This document shows, piece by piece, positions 40,608 to 50,205 of a DNA stretch of 64,000 nucleotides. The number at the start of each line of letters is the position of its first letter. Position 1 is the stretch's first letter. Below the pieces are notes generated by a model. That model was not told the origin of the DNA. It was given only the letters and a program-made list of their open reading frames with translations, and did no database searches. The position numbers were made by a program, and so were the translations under genes. The DNA is taken from positions 20,477 to 84,476 of the forward strand of contig NZ_JOCT01000035.1 of assembly GCF_000717875.1 (NCBI RefSeq), in the 5' to 3' direction. This DNA is from Streptomyces sp. NRRL S-455. GTDB lineage: Bacteria; Actinomycetota; Actinomycetes; Streptomycetales; Streptomycetaceae.

Positions 40608-42251
40608 TCAGGCGTACCGCTCCAGCAGCCCTGCCACATACGCCTCCAGCCGCCCGCCCAGCACCTCCGGCGTCAGATCGGTCCGCCCCAGATCCCGCCA
40701 TGGGCCCGCCAGCTTCGCCGCGTCGGGGACGTAGGCCAGCGTGTCGAGCAGCCGCCAGTACAGGTGGTCCGGGCCGTCGGCCAACCGCTGGCCGCCCTGG
40801 GCCTCGTAGCGCTCCCGGAACGCGAGGCCGTACTCCGGGCCGTGCAGCAGCGCCAGCCCCGTCGAGCAGTGGGCGACGTCCAGGTCGGCGGGCCCCCAGG
40901 AGGTCTCCACCCAGTCGACGACCCCGCTGATCCGCAGACCGTCCCCCGAGCCCGTGAACAGTACGTTCCCCGGGTGGTAGTCCCGGTGCAGGAAGCAGCC
41001 CTCGTACGGTGGAGCATCCCGGCGGATCACGTCCACCGCCCGCTCCCACATCGCCCCTCCCGGCGCGTTCACCCGCTCGGGGGAGGTCCACGCCTGGTAC
41101 CGCCGAGGGCGTTCCTCGGGAACCACCCGGTGGATCCGGGCCAGCTGAGCCGCCAGCAGGTCCACCCGCCGGTCGAGGTCCTCCTCGTCCACCCGGACCC
41201 GCCCCGGCAGCACGGACATCAGCAGGGACGGGTGGTCACAGTGCTCGGCGGTCGCGTCCACGCCGATCAGCTCGGGGGCCGGAATGCCCTCCTGGTCCGC
41301 CAGAAGTGCGAGGATCTCCGCCTCGCGGGCCAGCAGCCCGGGCGCGTGCCGCCGGAAGAAGGGCTTCACGAAGGTCCGCAGGGCGAGCGCGGTGCCGTCG
41401 TCGAGGACGAGCCGCCGCATCTGGGCGCTCCAGCCACCCGTCAGGAAATCCGACGTGTCGACTGAGCGACCCTCCGGGAGCTGCTTGGCCACCCACGCCC
41501 GGGTCGCGGTCCAGCCCCGCTCGCCGAGTCCGGACAGCACGGCGGTGACGAACTCCCGTCCGTCGTCGGGGTGGTCACGGAACCACAGGCCCAACCGGTG
41601 CTCCGCCTCGGGAAGTTCCCAGTGGGTGATCTGCGCCCGCCGGGCCAGCGCCTCCGAGACGGCCTCCGTCACGGCCGGCGGGATGACCTCGTCCGTGCCC
41701 GGCACCGCGAGCACCGCCCGCCCCTCGTACGCCCGCAGCACGTCGAGCGCGGGCGAGTCGCGCCAGCTCCCGGGCCTGCGGATGAGCGCGCTGAACCGGC
41801 CGTCGCCCTCGCCGAACGGCACGTCCCACGCCTCGGCCGTGTACACCGCGGGCGCGCACAACCCGAGGGCCGCCACCCGGTCGTCCCCGTAGTGCCGCAC
41901 CAGGTCGGCCACCGTCTGGCCGCTCATGCTGAACCCGACCAGGATCAACGGCTCGTCCAAGCGCGCGTACGCGTCGATGACGGAGACGGCCTGGTCGAAG
42001 CGGCGGCGCAGGCTCAGCTCGCGCAGCACGCCGGTGCTCTCCCCGTGTCCCGAGAAGTCGAAGGTGAGAGCCCGGCAGCCGTGGGCGGCGAACTCCTCGA
42101 GCAGCGGCACCAGCCGCTCCTTCGTGCCCTTGCCCGCGCCGTGCAGCAGGACGGCGGTCGCCCTGGTCGGCTCACCGCGTTCGGCACCGCCGCACAGCCC
42201 ACTGAGTCGTTCGCCGTCGACGGTGTGTGTGAAGGGGATCAACTCGCTCAT
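40608..42251 (-). CDS. Alpha/beta-hydrolase fused to aminoglycoside-phosphotransferase-like kinase
   Basis: 547 residues, two complete domains. N-part (about 1-245): alpha/beta hydrolase with AVLLHGAGKGTKERL, FDFSGHGES and nucleophile Ser108 in GFSMSG (the last glycine of GxSxG is Ser), plus PGTDEVIPP and a terminal His region. C-part (about 250-547): APH/ChoK fold with catalytic Asp424 (LHRDYHPGNVLF) and Mg-binding Asp446 (VVDWVETSWGPADLD). Substrates unknown; a kinase plus a hydrolase suggests phospho-ester turnover of one small molecule. ATG at 42263 is also possible; the shorter start fits the hydrolase fold. Confidence 0.87.
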   Translation of the reverse strand: MSELIPFTHTVDGERLSGLCGGAERGEPTRATAVLLHGAGKGTKERLVPLLEEFAAHGCRALTFDFSGHGESTGVLRELSLRRRFDQAVSVIDAYARLDEPLILVGFSMSGQTVADLVRHYGDDRVAALGLCAPAVYTAEAWDVPFGEGDGRFSALIRRPGSWRDSPALDVLRAYEGRAVLAVPGTDEVIPPAVTEAVSEALARRAQITHWELPEAEHRLGLWFRDHPDDGREFVTAVLSGLGERGWTATRAWVAKQLPEGRSVDTSDFLTGGWSAQMRRLVLDDGTALALRTFVKPFFRRHAPGLLAREAEILALLADQEGIPAPELIGVDATAEHCDHPSLLMSVLPGRVRVDEEDLDRRVDLLAAQLARIHRVVPEERPRRYQAWTSPERVNAPGGAMWERAVDVIRRDAPPYEGCFLHRDYHPGNVLFTGSGDGLRISGVVDWVETSWGPADLDVAHCSTGLALLHGPEYGLAFRERYEAQGGQRLADGPDHLYWRLLDTLAYVPDAAKLAGPWRDLGRTDLTPEVLGGRLEAYVAGLLERYA

Positions 42252-42291
42252 GCGGCCATTCATTCACGCGGCGTGGCCTCATGAGGGGTGA

Positions 42292-42876
42292 TCACAAACC
42301 GGGGGCTCCCCAGAGCGGGAACCAGCGGCCCAGGTCCTGCTCGATGCGCAGGTCGTCGGCGAGCGCGGCTCGCACCTGGAGTTCCAGTGCGTTGTCACGT
42401 CGTTCCGTCCCGCCCGGCAGGGGCGCGAACGGGTAGAAGGTGCCTCGCTTGTAGAGGTAGACCAGCGCGAGCCGCCGTCCGGACCGGTCCCGGAACCCGG
42501 CCAGGGAGCACAGCAGTTGAGGTCCGAACCCGTTGACCTCCAGCTGGCTGTTGACGGCGTGCAGGTCGTTCACGAGCTCGGGAAGCAGGCCGGGGGCGCG
42601 GTGCGAGACCAGCCAGGAGTAGCCGTAATCGTCCTGCCGCAGTTCCACCGGCGGGCCCTCGCGGTCGGTGTCCGCGTCGAGCAGTGCCCGCACCTCTCGG
42701 TGGGTCTGCTCGAAGGCCGCGCCCTCGGCCGTGGCGAAGCACACCGCGCCCTGCCCGGTCGGTGTGAAGCCGGCCGCGGCCTCCAGGGTCACGGCCGCCG
42801 ACGGCAGTGCGAAGAGCCGGTCGAGATCCGCCGCGACCGGCTTGGTCCGGCCGAGCAGGATGTCCAGCAGCCCCAT
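42292..42876 (-). CDS. pspAB: PspA-associated protein PspAB
   Basis: 194 residues, starting MGLLDILLGRTKPVAADLDRLFALPSAAVTL, which I recognise as the PspAB family. Proteins of this group are annotated next to PspA/HtpX envelope-stress functions. Eight bases separate it from the end of htpX, so the two form an operon. Mechanism unknown. Confidence 0.85.
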   Translation of the reverse strand: MGLLDILLGRTKPVAADLDRLFALPSAAVTLEAAAGFTPTGQGAVCFATAEGAAFEQTHREVRALLDADTDREGPPVELRQDDYGYSWLVSHRAPGLLPELVNDLHAVNSQLEVNGFGPQLLCSLAGFRDRSGRRLALVYLYKRGTFYPFAPLPGGTERRDNALELQVRAALADDLRIEQDLGRWFPLWGAPGL

Positions 42877-42883
42877 GCCCCGC

Positions 42884-43801
42884 TCACACCCCTCCGGGCG
42901 CCGTCGTCTCGCCCAGCTCGGCGGAGATCCGGCCCAACTGGTCGAGCCGCTGCTCCAGGCTCGGGTGGGTCGAGAAGAGCCGTGCGACACCGGGCTCGCG
43001 GCCGAGTGCCGGGGTGAAGTAGAAGGCGTTGAAGGCCTGGGCGGTGCGCAGGTCCTCGGTCGGGATGCGGGCGATGTCGCCGGAGACCTTGGTGAGCGCG
43101 GAGGCCAGCGCCGAGGGCCGGCCGGTGAGCAGGGCCGCCGCCCGGTCCGCGGCCAGCTCCCGGTACCGGGACAGCGCCCGGATCAGCAGGAAACTGATCG
43201 CGTACACGGCCGCCGACACCCCCATCACCGCGGCGAAGATCGCCGCCGTGTTCTGGTCTCGGCGGCCTTCGCCGAACAACTGCGAGTAGAAGGCGAACCG
43301 CACGATCAGTCCCGCGATCACGCCGAGGAACGAGGCGACGGTGATCACGGCGACGTCCTTGTGCGCCACGTGCGACAACTCGTGCGCGAGTACGCCCTCC
43401 AGCTCGGCCGGCTCCAGCCGCCTCAGCAGCCCCGTCGTCACACAGACCACGGCATGGTCGGCGTTCCGCCCGGTCGCGAACGCGTTCGGCATGTCCATGT
43501 TGGAGACGGCGACCACCGGCTTCGGCATGTCCGCGATGGCGCACAGCCGGTCCACCACCCCGTGCAGCTCGGGATACTCCTCCCGTTCCACGACCCGCCC
43601 GCGCATCGCGAACAGCGCGACCCGGTCCGAGAACCAGTACTGAGCCCCCAGCAACGCCGCCGCGATCACGACGACCAGCACCCACGACTTCAGCAGCACG
43701 ATCAGCGTGGCGACGAACCCCACGTACAGCAGGCCGAGCAGGAACAGTGTGACCCCCATCCGGGTGGTCAACCGCCGGTCGGTCCGGAAACGGCTGTGCA
43801 T
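42884..43801 (-). CDS. htpX: Membrane zinc metalloprotease HtpX
   Basis: 305 residues, M48 family. Transmembrane helices near 17-35 and 38-55 and again about 155-205; catalytic HELSH at 140-144 (Zn-binding His140, His144, Glu141) and a third ligand near SRYRELAADRAAAL. Degrades misfolded membrane proteins in the envelope stress response. ATG at 43801 preceded by GTGAGGCGG. Followed directly by pspAB. Confidence 0.93.
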   Translation of the reverse strand: MHSRFRTDRRLTTRMGVTLFLLGLLYVGFVATLIVLLKSWVLVVVIAAALLGAQYWFSDRVALFAMRGRVVEREEYPELHGVVDRLCAIADMPKPVVAVSNMDMPNAFATGRNADHAVVCVTTGLLRRLEPAELEGVLAHELSHVAHKDVAVITVASFLGVIAGLIVRFAFYSQLFGEGRRDQNTAAIFAAVMGVSAAVYAISFLLIRALSRYRELAADRAAALLTGRPSALASALTKVSGDIARIPTEDLRTAQAFNAFYFTPALGREPGVARLFSTHPSLEQRLDQLGRISAELGETTAPGGV

Positions 43802-43898
43802 CCGCCTCACCCCGCAGTCAGGCACTCGTCCCACTGCCAGTGTGCACCCGGCCACGCCCATGAACGGGTCGTGATCGCCCCCAGGACGGGCAAAGGCG

Positions 43899-44273
43899 TC
43901 AGCCCTCGCCGGCCACCGCGTATCCGGGCACGGACGGCCACCGGACGGTGAGCACGACCGACTGCTCCTCCGCCCGCCACGAGTGATCGACGCCGCGCCC
44001 CCACACGACGTAGTCGCCCTGTCGCTCCAGCAGCACGCTGCGCCCGGGCAGCGCCACCCGGAACCGCCCACTGATCAGCACCAGCAGCGCCGTGCGCTCC
44101 TCGCCCCGCACGCACTGGGCCCGCTCGTCACCCCGGGGGTGGACACCCCACTTGACCTCGACGGCCTCGCTGCGCCGCACATCCCCGACACCCTTGAAGT
44201 GCCCGAGCAGCCACCCCCGGTCCAGCGCCGCGTCCTGGCCCGCGTTGCCCACGTACACGCCGTCGTCGTTCAC
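43899..44273 (-). CDS. Small cupin-like protein
   Basis: 124 residues; the core LLVLISGRFRVALPGRSVLLERQGDYVVWGRGVDHSWRAEEQSVVLTVRW fits a single cupin barrel, although metal-binding His are few. Function unknown. GTG start from the first plausible residue (VNDDGVYVGNAG); the ribosome site is weak. Confidence 0.75.
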   Translation of the reverse strand: MNDDGVYVGNAGQDAALDRGWLLGHFKGVGDVRRSEAVEVKWGVHPRGDERAQCVRGEERTALLVLISGRFRVALPGRSVLLERQGDYVVWGRGVDHSWRAEEQSVVLTVRWPSVPGYAVAGEG

Positions 44274-44300
44274 CGGGCGGACGCTAGCAGCCCGCACGCT

Positions 44301-44573
44301 CTAGTAGGGCGGCCGGAAGTTGATGTACCCGAGCAGCAGAATCACCGCCGCGAGGCTGCCGAGGACGATGGCCGTGGAGATCCAGGACGACCGGGAGCGG
44401 CGGCCGGAGGACCTGTGGTCGGGATCGGCGCGGAAGGGGACGGGCCCGGGTGGGTTGTCCTTCCAGCGCGCGGCGAGCATACGCGCCCGCGCCGAGGGCT
44501 CCTTGTGTTCGGCGCTGTCCGCCCATCTGAGGTCGAACTCGCGCTCCTGGCCGTCCTGTTCGTGCTCGGGCAT
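44301..44573 (-). CDS. Small C-terminally anchored membrane protein
   Basis: 90 residues. Charged, disordered N-part (EHEQDGQEREFDL...RARMLAARWKDNPPGPVPF) and a single transmembrane helix near the C-terminus (STAIVLGSLAAVILLLGYI), i.e. a tail-anchored topology. No family recognised. Lies between cupin-like and glnA genes. Confidence 0.8.
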   Translation of the reverse strand: MPEHEQDGQEREFDLRWADSAEHKEPSARARMLAARWKDNPPGPVPFRADPDHRSSGRRSRSSWISTAIVLGSLAAVILLLGYINFRPPY

Positions 44574-44621
44574 TGCCGCTCCACCCCCGTGTGATCCTGC
44601 CAGCAGAATAGAACATACGCC

Positions 44622-44656
44622 CGCGCCCCCGCTGCGTGGAGCACAGCGGGGGCGCG
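44622..44656 (-). terminator. glnA terminator
   Basis: 13-bp stem CGCGCCCCCGCTG / CAGCGGGGGCGCG, nine-base loop, about 38 bases after the glnA stop. Confidence 0.85.
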
Positions 44657-44693
44657 AGCGGTCTGCCTGGATCAGGCGTGGATCACACGTCGA

Positions 44694-46103
44694 TCACACG
44701 TCGAAGTACAGCTCGAACTCGTGCGGGTGCGGACGCAGCTGCAGCGGCGCGATCTCGTTCGTGCGCTTGTAGTCGATCCACGTCTCGATCAGGTCCGGCG
44801 TGAACACGTCGCCCTGGAGGAGGAACTCGTGGTCGGCCTCGAGGGAGTCGAGGACGGCCGGGAGCGAGGTCGGGACCTGCGGGACGCCCGCGTGCTCCTC
44901 GGGGGCGAGCTCGTACAGGTCCTTGTCGATCGGCTCGGCCGGCTCGATCTTGTTCTTGATGCCGTCCAGGCCGGCGAGCAGCAGCGCCGAGAAGGCCAGG
45001 TACGGGTTGCCGGAGGAGTCGGGCGCGCGGAACTCGACGCGCTTGGCCTTCGGGTTCGAGCCCGTGATCGGGATACGCATGGCCGCGGAGCGGTTGCGCT
45101 GCGAGTAGACCAGGTTGACCGGGGCCTCGAAGCCGGGGACCAGGCGGTGGTACGAGTTCACCGTCGGGTTGGTGAAGGCCAGCAGCGACGGGGCGTGCTT
45201 GAGGATGCCGCCGATGTAGTAGCGGGCGGTGTCCGACAGGCCCGCGTAACCGGCCTCGTCGTAGAAGAGCGGGGAGCCGCCCTGCCACAGCGACTGGTGG
45301 ACGTGCATGCCCGAGCCGTTGTCACCGAAGATCGGCTTCGGCATGAAGGTCGCGGTCTTGCCGTTCTGCCACGCCACGTTCTTCACGATGTACTTGAAGA
45401 GCTGGAGGTCGTCGGCGGCGGCGAGCAGCGTGTTGAACTTGTAGTTGATCTCGGCCTGGCCGGCGGTGCCCACCTCGTGGTGCTGGCGCTCGACCTTCAG
45501 GCCGGCCCGGTCCAGCTCCAGGGAGATCTGGGCGCGCAGGTCGGCGAAGTGGTCGACCGGCGGGACCGGGAAGTAGCCGCCCTTGTAGCGGACCTTGTAA
45601 CCACGGTTGTCCTCGAGGGCGCCGGTGTTCCAGGCGCCGGCCTCGGAGTCGATGTGGTAGAAGGACTCGTTCGCGCTGGTCGCGAAGCGGACGGAGTCGA
45701 AGACGTAGAACTCGGCCTCGGGGCCGAAGTACGCGGTGTCCGCGATGCCGGTCGACGCGAGGTAGGCCTCGGCCTTCTTCGCCACGTTCCGCGGGTCACG
45801 GGAGTACTGCTCGCCCGTGATCGGGTCGTGGATGAAGAAGTTGATGTTCAGCGTCTTGTCGCGGCGGAACGGGTCGACCCGGGCGGTCGACAGGTCCGCG
45901 CGCAGCGCCATGTCGGACTCGTGAATGGCCTGGAAACCGCGGATCGAGGAGCCGTCGAAGGCGAGCTCCTCGTCAGCGTCGAACGCCTCCGCAGGCACGG
46001 TGAAGTGCTGCATCACGCCCGGGAGGTCGCAGAAGCGGACGTCGATGAACTTGACGTCCTCGTCCGCGATGAACTTCTTGGCCTCGTCGGCGTTCTGGAA
46101 CAT
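44694..46103 (-). CDS. glnA: Type I glutamine synthetase GlnA
   Basis: 469 residues, the standard GSI-beta length. Motifs: [64 protein letters not shown]. The adenylylation site is Tyr397 in [11 protein letters not shown], the target of GlnE encoded at 9433 in this window. Makes glutamine; the main assimilatory enzyme. GGAGGAG seven bases before the ATG. A GlnR box lies about 98 bases upstream (46201-46238). Confidence 0.97.
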   Translation of the reverse strand: MFQNADEAKKFIADEDVKFIDVRFCDLPGVMQHFTVPAEAFDADEELAFDGSSIRGFQAIHESDMALRADLSTARVDPFRRDKTLNINFFIHDPITGEQYSRDPRNVAKKAEAYLASTGIADTAYFGPEAEFYVFDSVRFATSANESFYHIDSEAGAWNTGALEDNRGYKVRYKGGYFPVPPVDHFADLRAQISLELDRAGLKVERQHHEVGTAGQAEINYKFNTLLAAADDLQLFKYIVKNVAWQNGKTATFMPKPIFGDNGSGMHVHQSLWQGGSPLFYDEAGYAGLSDTARYYIGGILKHAPSLLAFTNPTVNSYHRLVPGFEAPVNLVYSQRNRSAAMRIPITGSNPKAKRVEFRAPDSSGNPYLAFSALLLAGLDGIKNKIEPAEPIDKDLYELAPEEHAGVPQVPTSLPAVLDSLEADHEFLLQGDVFTPDLIETWIDYKRTNEIAPLQLRPHPHEFELYFDV

Positions 46104-46200
46104 CCAGCTCCTCCTACTCCCGACCGTCCCGCCGGGGTGGTAGTTCGTTCGTGCGGCCAGTGCGGGTGGCACACGCTGACCTCGACCCTAGGGACGGGTG

Positions 46201-46238
46201 GTTTCTCTGGCGTGACTCGTTTGTTTCGCACAAGTTAA
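46201..46238. promoter_or_regulatory. GlnR box upstream of glnA
   Basis: On the minus strand TTAAC-n6-GAAAC-n6-GTCAC-n6-GAAAC: three of four half-sites match the gTnAc/GaAAc consensus perfectly and the spacing is exact. Strong operator candidate. Confidence 0.88.
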
Positions 46239-46313
46239 CCGGCTCAGGTTCCACCGTAGCCCCGACGCACCCCGCCGTGCCCTGGTCATTTCCGGGCGCA
46301 GTACCGTGGACGG

Positions 46314-46781
46314 GTGGACAACAGGCAAGCACTCGGATCGTGGCTTTCCGGGCCCCGCGCGGCCGCGGAAGAGGCCGGTGTCGACTTCGGTTACCGGGGT
46401 GAGCAGCTCGGTCTGCCCGAGGAGGGACCCGGCTCGATCGCCCGGCCGGGGCGACGGCTCGCCGCACTCGCCGTGGACTGGGGCCTGAGCCTCCTGATCG
46501 CATACGGCCTTATCACGCAGAGTTACAACGAGGCGGCCCAGATCTGGGCGCCACTCATCATGTTCGCGCTGATGGCCCTCACGGTCGGTACGGTCGGCTT
46601 CACACCGGGCAAGCGGCTCCTCGGTCTGCGTGTGGCCGCCCTGGACACCGGCCGGGTCAGTCCGTGGCGCGCGGTGCTGCGCACGGTCCTGCTCTTCCTC
46701 GCGATCCCCGCCCTGATCTGGGACCGCGACGGCCGTGGCCTGCACGACCGGCTGGCCGGCACGGTCGAGGTCCGCATCTGA
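46314..46781 (+). CDS. RDD-family membrane protein
   Basis: 155 residues. Three transmembrane helices; RDD signature RPGRRLAALAVDWGLS at the start of the domain, DRDGRGLHDRLAGT at the end. Often small transport or stress-related membrane proteins, function open. GTG start, divergent from glnA with the GlnR box in between. Confidence 0.87.
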   Translation: MDNRQALGSWLSGPRAAAEEAGVDFGYRGEQLGLPEEGPGSIARPGRRLAALAVDWGLSLLIAYGLITQSYNEAAQIWAPLIMFALMALTVGTVGFTPGKRLLGLRVAALDTGRVSPWRAVLRTVLLFLAIPALIWDRDGRGLHDRLAGTVEVRI

Positions 46782-46807
46782 CCCGCAGCTGACCCGGAGA
46801 TACGAGT

Positions 46808-46839
46808 GAGGGGCGCCCGGAGTGATCCGGGCGCCCCTC
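46808..46839. terminator. Bidirectional terminator RDD/DUF4191
   Basis: Perfect 13-bp stem GAGGGGCGCCCGG-AGTGAT-CCGGGCGCCCCTC between the two convergent stops. Confidence 0.87.
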
Positions 46840-46860
46840 GTTCATGTCGGGTACGGGCGG

Positions 46861-47562
46861 TCAGCGACCGTTCGGTCCGCCCTTCGGCAGCCGCATGCCC
46901 TTCGGCATCGGCCCCTTCGGCAGCGGCATGTTGCTCATCAGGTCGCCCAGGGCGCGCAGCCGGTCGTTGGTGGAGGTGACCTGCGGGCCGCTCAGTACGC
47001 GGGGCAGCTTCAGCATGGTCGTGCGCAGCTTCTTCAGCTCGACCTGGCCCTCGCCCGTGCCCACGACCAGGTCGTGCACGGGGACGTCCGCGACGATGCG
47101 GTTCATCTTCCGCTTCTCGGCGGCCAGCAGGGACTTCACCCGGTTCGGGTTGCCCTCGGCGACCAGCACGATGCCGGCCTTGCCGACCGCGCGGTGCACC
47201 ACGTCCTGGTTGCGGTTCATCGCCACCGCGGGGGTCGTCGTCCACCCCCGGCCGATGTTGTCGAGCACCGCCGCCGCGGCACCGGGCTGGCCCTCCATCT
47301 GCCCGAAGGCGGCCCGCTCGGCCCGGCGCCCGAACACGATCGCCGTCGCGAGGAAGGCGAGCAGGAGGCCCAGGATGCCGAGATAGATGGGGTGACCGAT
47401 CAAGAAACCGATCGCGAGGAAGACACCGAAGGTGACGATTCCGACAGCCGCGAGCACAAGACCGATCTTCTTGTCGGCCCTGCGGGTCATCTTGTAGGTC
47501 AGGGCGATCTGCTTCAGTCGCCCGGGGTTCGCAGCGTCCGCTGCAGGTTCCTTCCTCGCCAT
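46861..47562 (-). CDS. DUF4191 membrane protein
   Basis: 233 residues. Two transmembrane helices (IGLVLAAVGIVTFGVFLAI and IYLGILGLLLAFLATAIVF) and a C-terminal cytoplasmic part ending in PKG repeats (LPKGPMPKGMRLPKGGPNGR), likely disordered and basic. DUF4191, seen throughout actinomycetes next to glnA/lipA; function unknown. Confidence 0.87.
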   Translation of the reverse strand: MARKEPAADAANPGRLKQIALTYKMTRRADKKIGLVLAAVGIVTFGVFLAIGFLIGHPIYLGILGLLLAFLATAIVFGRRAERAAFGQMEGQPGAAAAVLDNIGRGWTTTPAVAMNRNQDVVHRAVGKAGIVLVAEGNPNRVKSLLAAEKRKMNRIVADVPVHDLVVGTGEGQVELKKLRTTMLKLPRVLSGPQVTSTNDRLRALGDLMSNMPLPKGPMPKGMRLPKGGPNGR

Positions 47563-47640
47563 GCCACGAAGTCTACGTGGCCCCACAAGCGCCTACGACG
47601 GCAGTGTCCGCCGGGGCTCGCGGGGGTGGCAGACCTGGCT

Positions 47641-47847
47641 TCAGGGGTGGACGGAAACGGACACGGACTGGTCGAGGACGCGCTGCGCCTCGACCCGGTC
47701 CTTGGCGCGACGGCGGTCCTCGAGCACGGAGGTCCAGGCGTTGCGGCGGGCGGTGCGCTGACCGCTGCTCATCAGCAGCGACTCGACGGCACGCAGGGCG
47801 GTCGTGAAGGACGGAATCGCGGTGGCGCGAACGGGTGCGGCCTGCAT
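47641..47847 (-). CDS. Conserved hypothetical small basic protein
   Basis: 68 residues (MQAAPVRATAIPSFTTALRA at the start), rich in Arg, with a long predicted helix (NAWTSVLEDRRRAKDRVEAQ). GGGGGGACC ribosome site. Small gene of this type recurs at this locus in streptomycetes as I recall. Confidence 0.8.
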   Translation of the reverse strand: MQAAPVRATAIPSFTTALRAVESLLMSSGQRTARRNAWTSVLEDRRRAKDRVEAQRVLDQSVSVSVHP

Positions 47848-47969
47848 GGTGAGGTCCCCCCTAGAAGCGGGTGTACGTGCTGTGAGTCCAGCGTCACTGT
47901 TTGGTGTTACCAGGGCGTGACCGACCGGTCAAACGCCCATGAAGCCCCGGCGGGGAACGGCGGAACGCG

Positions 47970-48020
47970 GACGCGGTCCTGACATACGCCCTCATCTGCG
48001 AGGACGGTCAGGACCGCGTC
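47970..48020 (-). terminator. Long hairpin downstream of lipA
   Basis: Perfect 14-bp arms GACGCGGTCCTGAC (47970) and GTCAGGACCGCGTC (48007) with a 23-base loop that itself contains CCTC/GAGG. Lies about 87 bases after the lipA stop. Confidence 0.75.
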
Positions 48021-48106
48021 ATATCGGCCGCTACCGGCGAGTAGTACCTTGTGCGCGAATTCACACGCTGGTCTCGGCCCCGGGGGGAAGGGGCGGTGAC
48101 GTTCCG

Positions 48107-49072
48107 TCAGACGGCCTGGGCCGTGATGTGCGCGTCCCGCTGCTCCATGGCCATCCGGTAGAGCCGCCCGGCGCGGTACGAGGACCGCACCAGCGGGCCG
48201 GACATCACGCCCGAGAAGCCGATCTGCTCGGCCTCCTCCTGCAGCTCCACGAACTCCTGCGGCTTGACCCAGCGCTCCACGGGGTGGTGGCGGACACTCG
48301 GGCGCAGGTACTGCGTGATGGTCACGAGCTCGCAGCCGGCGTCGTGCAGCTGCTTGAGCGCCTCGCTGACCTCCTCACGGGTCTCGCCCATGCCGAGGAT
48401 CAGGTTCGACTTGGTGACCAGGCCGTAGTCGCGGGCCTCGGTGATCACCTTCAGGGAGCGCTCGTAGCGGAAGCCGGGGCGGATCCGCTTGAAGATCCGC
48501 GGCACCGTCTCGACGTTGTGCGCGAAGACCTCGGGGCGGGAGGAGAAGACCTCTTCCAGCTGCTCGGGGACGGCGTTGAAGTCGGGGGCCAGCAGCTCGA
48601 CCTTCGTCCGCCCGTCCGCGCGGCCGGCGGTCTGCTGGTGGATCTGGCGCACCGTCTCGGCGTACAGCCAGGCGCCGCCGTCCTCCAGGTCGTCGCGGGC
48701 GACGCCGGTGATGGTGGCGTAGTTCAGGTCCATCGCGACCACGGACTCACCCACGCGACGGGGCTCGTCACGGTCGAGCGCCTCGGGCTTGCCGGTGTCG
48801 ATCTGGCAGAAGTCGCAGCGCCGGGTGCACTGGTCGCCGCCGATGAGGAAGGTCGCCTCCCGGTCCTCCCAGCACTCGTAGATGTTCGGGCAGCCGGCTT
48901 CCTGGCAGACCGTGTGCAGGCCCTCGCTCTTCACGAGGTTCTGCATCTTCGTGTACTCGGGACCCATTTTCGCCCGGGTCTTGATCCACTCGGGCTTGCG
49001 CTCGATGGGGGTCTGGCTGTTGCGGACCTCCAGGCGCAGCATCTTGCGTCCGTCGGGTGCGACTGCGGACAC
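48107..49072 (-). CDS. lipA: Lipoyl synthase (radical SAM)
   Basis: 321 residues. Auxiliary cluster Cys56-Cys61-Cys67 ([12 protein letters not shown]) and radical-SAM Cys82-Cys86-Cys89 (CTRRCDFC). Inserts sulphur at C6 and C8 of octanoyl groups on lipoyl domains such as the E2 at the right edge of this window. GTG start. Follows lipB on the same strand. Confidence 0.97.
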   Translation of the reverse strand: MSAVAPDGRKMLRLEVRNSQTPIERKPEWIKTRAKMGPEYTKMQNLVKSEGLHTVCQEAGCPNIYECWEDREATFLIGGDQCTRRCDFCQIDTGKPEALDRDEPRRVGESVVAMDLNYATITGVARDDLEDGGAWLYAETVRQIHQQTAGRADGRTKVELLAPDFNAVPEQLEEVFSSRPEVFAHNVETVPRIFKRIRPGFRYERSLKVITEARDYGLVTKSNLILGMGETREEVSEALKQLHDAGCELVTITQYLRPSVRHHPVERWVKPQEFVELQEEAEQIGFSGVMSGPLVRSSYRAGRLYRMAMEQRDAHITAQAV

Positions 49073-49166
49073 GACCGGCTCCCTAGCGTTTGATTCTTCG
49101 GCGCCCTCAAGGGTACGCCCGTGGTTTTGAATGCCTGCGTGGGTGCCAGCGCCTCCACGCGCGCGG

Positions 49167-49967
49167 TTATGCCGCCGGCGTCCTCTCGATCTCCCTGGGC
49201 TTCAGCTCGGCGTTCTCCAGGACCTCCTTCAGATGCCGCTCCACCACCGGCAGGACCTCCTGGATCGTCACGTCCCGGCCGAGCTCGGCCGCCAGGGACG
49301 CGACGCCCGCGTCCCGGATGCCGCAGGGGATGATCCGGTCGAACCACTTGTTGTCGGGGTTCACGTTGAGTGCGAAGCCGTGCATGGTGACGCCCTTCGC
49401 CACACGGATGCCGATCGCGGCGATCTTGCGGTCCTCCCGGCGCTGGCCCGCGTTCGAGGGTGCGTACTCCGGGCCGTTCATGCGCGGGTCGAACTCCTCG
49501 TCGTGCAGACGGGGGTCGAAGTCCAGGGCCAGCCCCCCGCTCAGGGGGCGCTGTTCCACCGGGTCTCCCAGGACCCACACACCGCTGCGTCCCTCGACGC
49601 GGGTGGTCTCCAGGCCGAACTCCGCGCAGGTGCGGATCAGGGCCTCCTCGAGCCGGCGCACGTGGGCCACCACGTCCACCGGGCGCGGGAGCTTCTGGAT
49701 CGGGTAGCCCACCAGCTGCCCGGGGCCGTGCCAGGTGATCTTGCCGCCGCGGTCCACGTCGACGACGGGCGTGCCGTCGAGGGGCCGCTCGTTGTCCGCG
49801 GTGCGCCGTCCCGCCGTGTAGACCGGCGGGTGCTCCAGGAGCAGCACGGTGTCGGGGACCTCGTCGGCGAAGCGCGCCGCGTGCACCCGGCGCTGTTCGT
49901 CCCACGCCTCCTGGTACTCGACGGCCTCGTCACCGAACCCCATGCGGACGAACCGCAACTCACTCAC
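49167..49967 (-). CDS. lipB: Octanoyl-ACP:protein octanoyltransferase
   Basis: 266 residues. Conserved [40 protein letters not shown] (catalytic Lys) and [14 protein letters not shown] (catalytic Cys). Transfers octanoate to lipoyl domains; LipA then adds sulphur. GTG with GGGAGG eight bases ahead. Upstream of lipA by 94 bases, likely an operon. Confidence 0.96.
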   Translation of the reverse strand: MSELRFVRMGFGDEAVEYQEAWDEQRRVHAARFADEVPDTVLLLEHPPVYTAGRRTADNERPLDGTPVVDVDRGGKITWHGPGQLVGYPIQKLPRPVDVVAHVRRLEEALIRTCAEFGLETTRVEGRSGVWVLGDPVEQRPLSGGLALDFDPRLHDEEFDPRMNGPEYAPSNAGQRREDRKIAAIGIRVAKGVTMHGFALNVNPDNKWFDRIIPCGIRDAGVASLAAELGRDVTIQEVLPVVERHLKEVLENAELKPREIERTPAA

Positions 49968-50205
49968 GGCAAGCGCCTCCCTCGAACGGGTGTGTAAGGC
50001 ACGTAACGCGCCCAAGTCACTGTACGTCCGGCCCGGACGCGTCAGTCCTGGGGTCAATCCTCACACGATCGGATGAATGTCCGGGAAAATGTGTGATGGG
50101 GTGCTTACTCTCCGCTACATTCGCGCCGTCCAGTAAGGCATAAGGCCTGCTCACAGGCGATCCGCGCACACCCCCAAGGCCGGAAGGCAGGAGACCGCAC
50201 CACAG

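Noticed and set aside
40608..42251. Typical aminoglycoside resistance gene
   Set aside because: The kinase half is only distantly APH-like and fused to a hydrolase; calling it a resistance determinant would go beyond the sequence.
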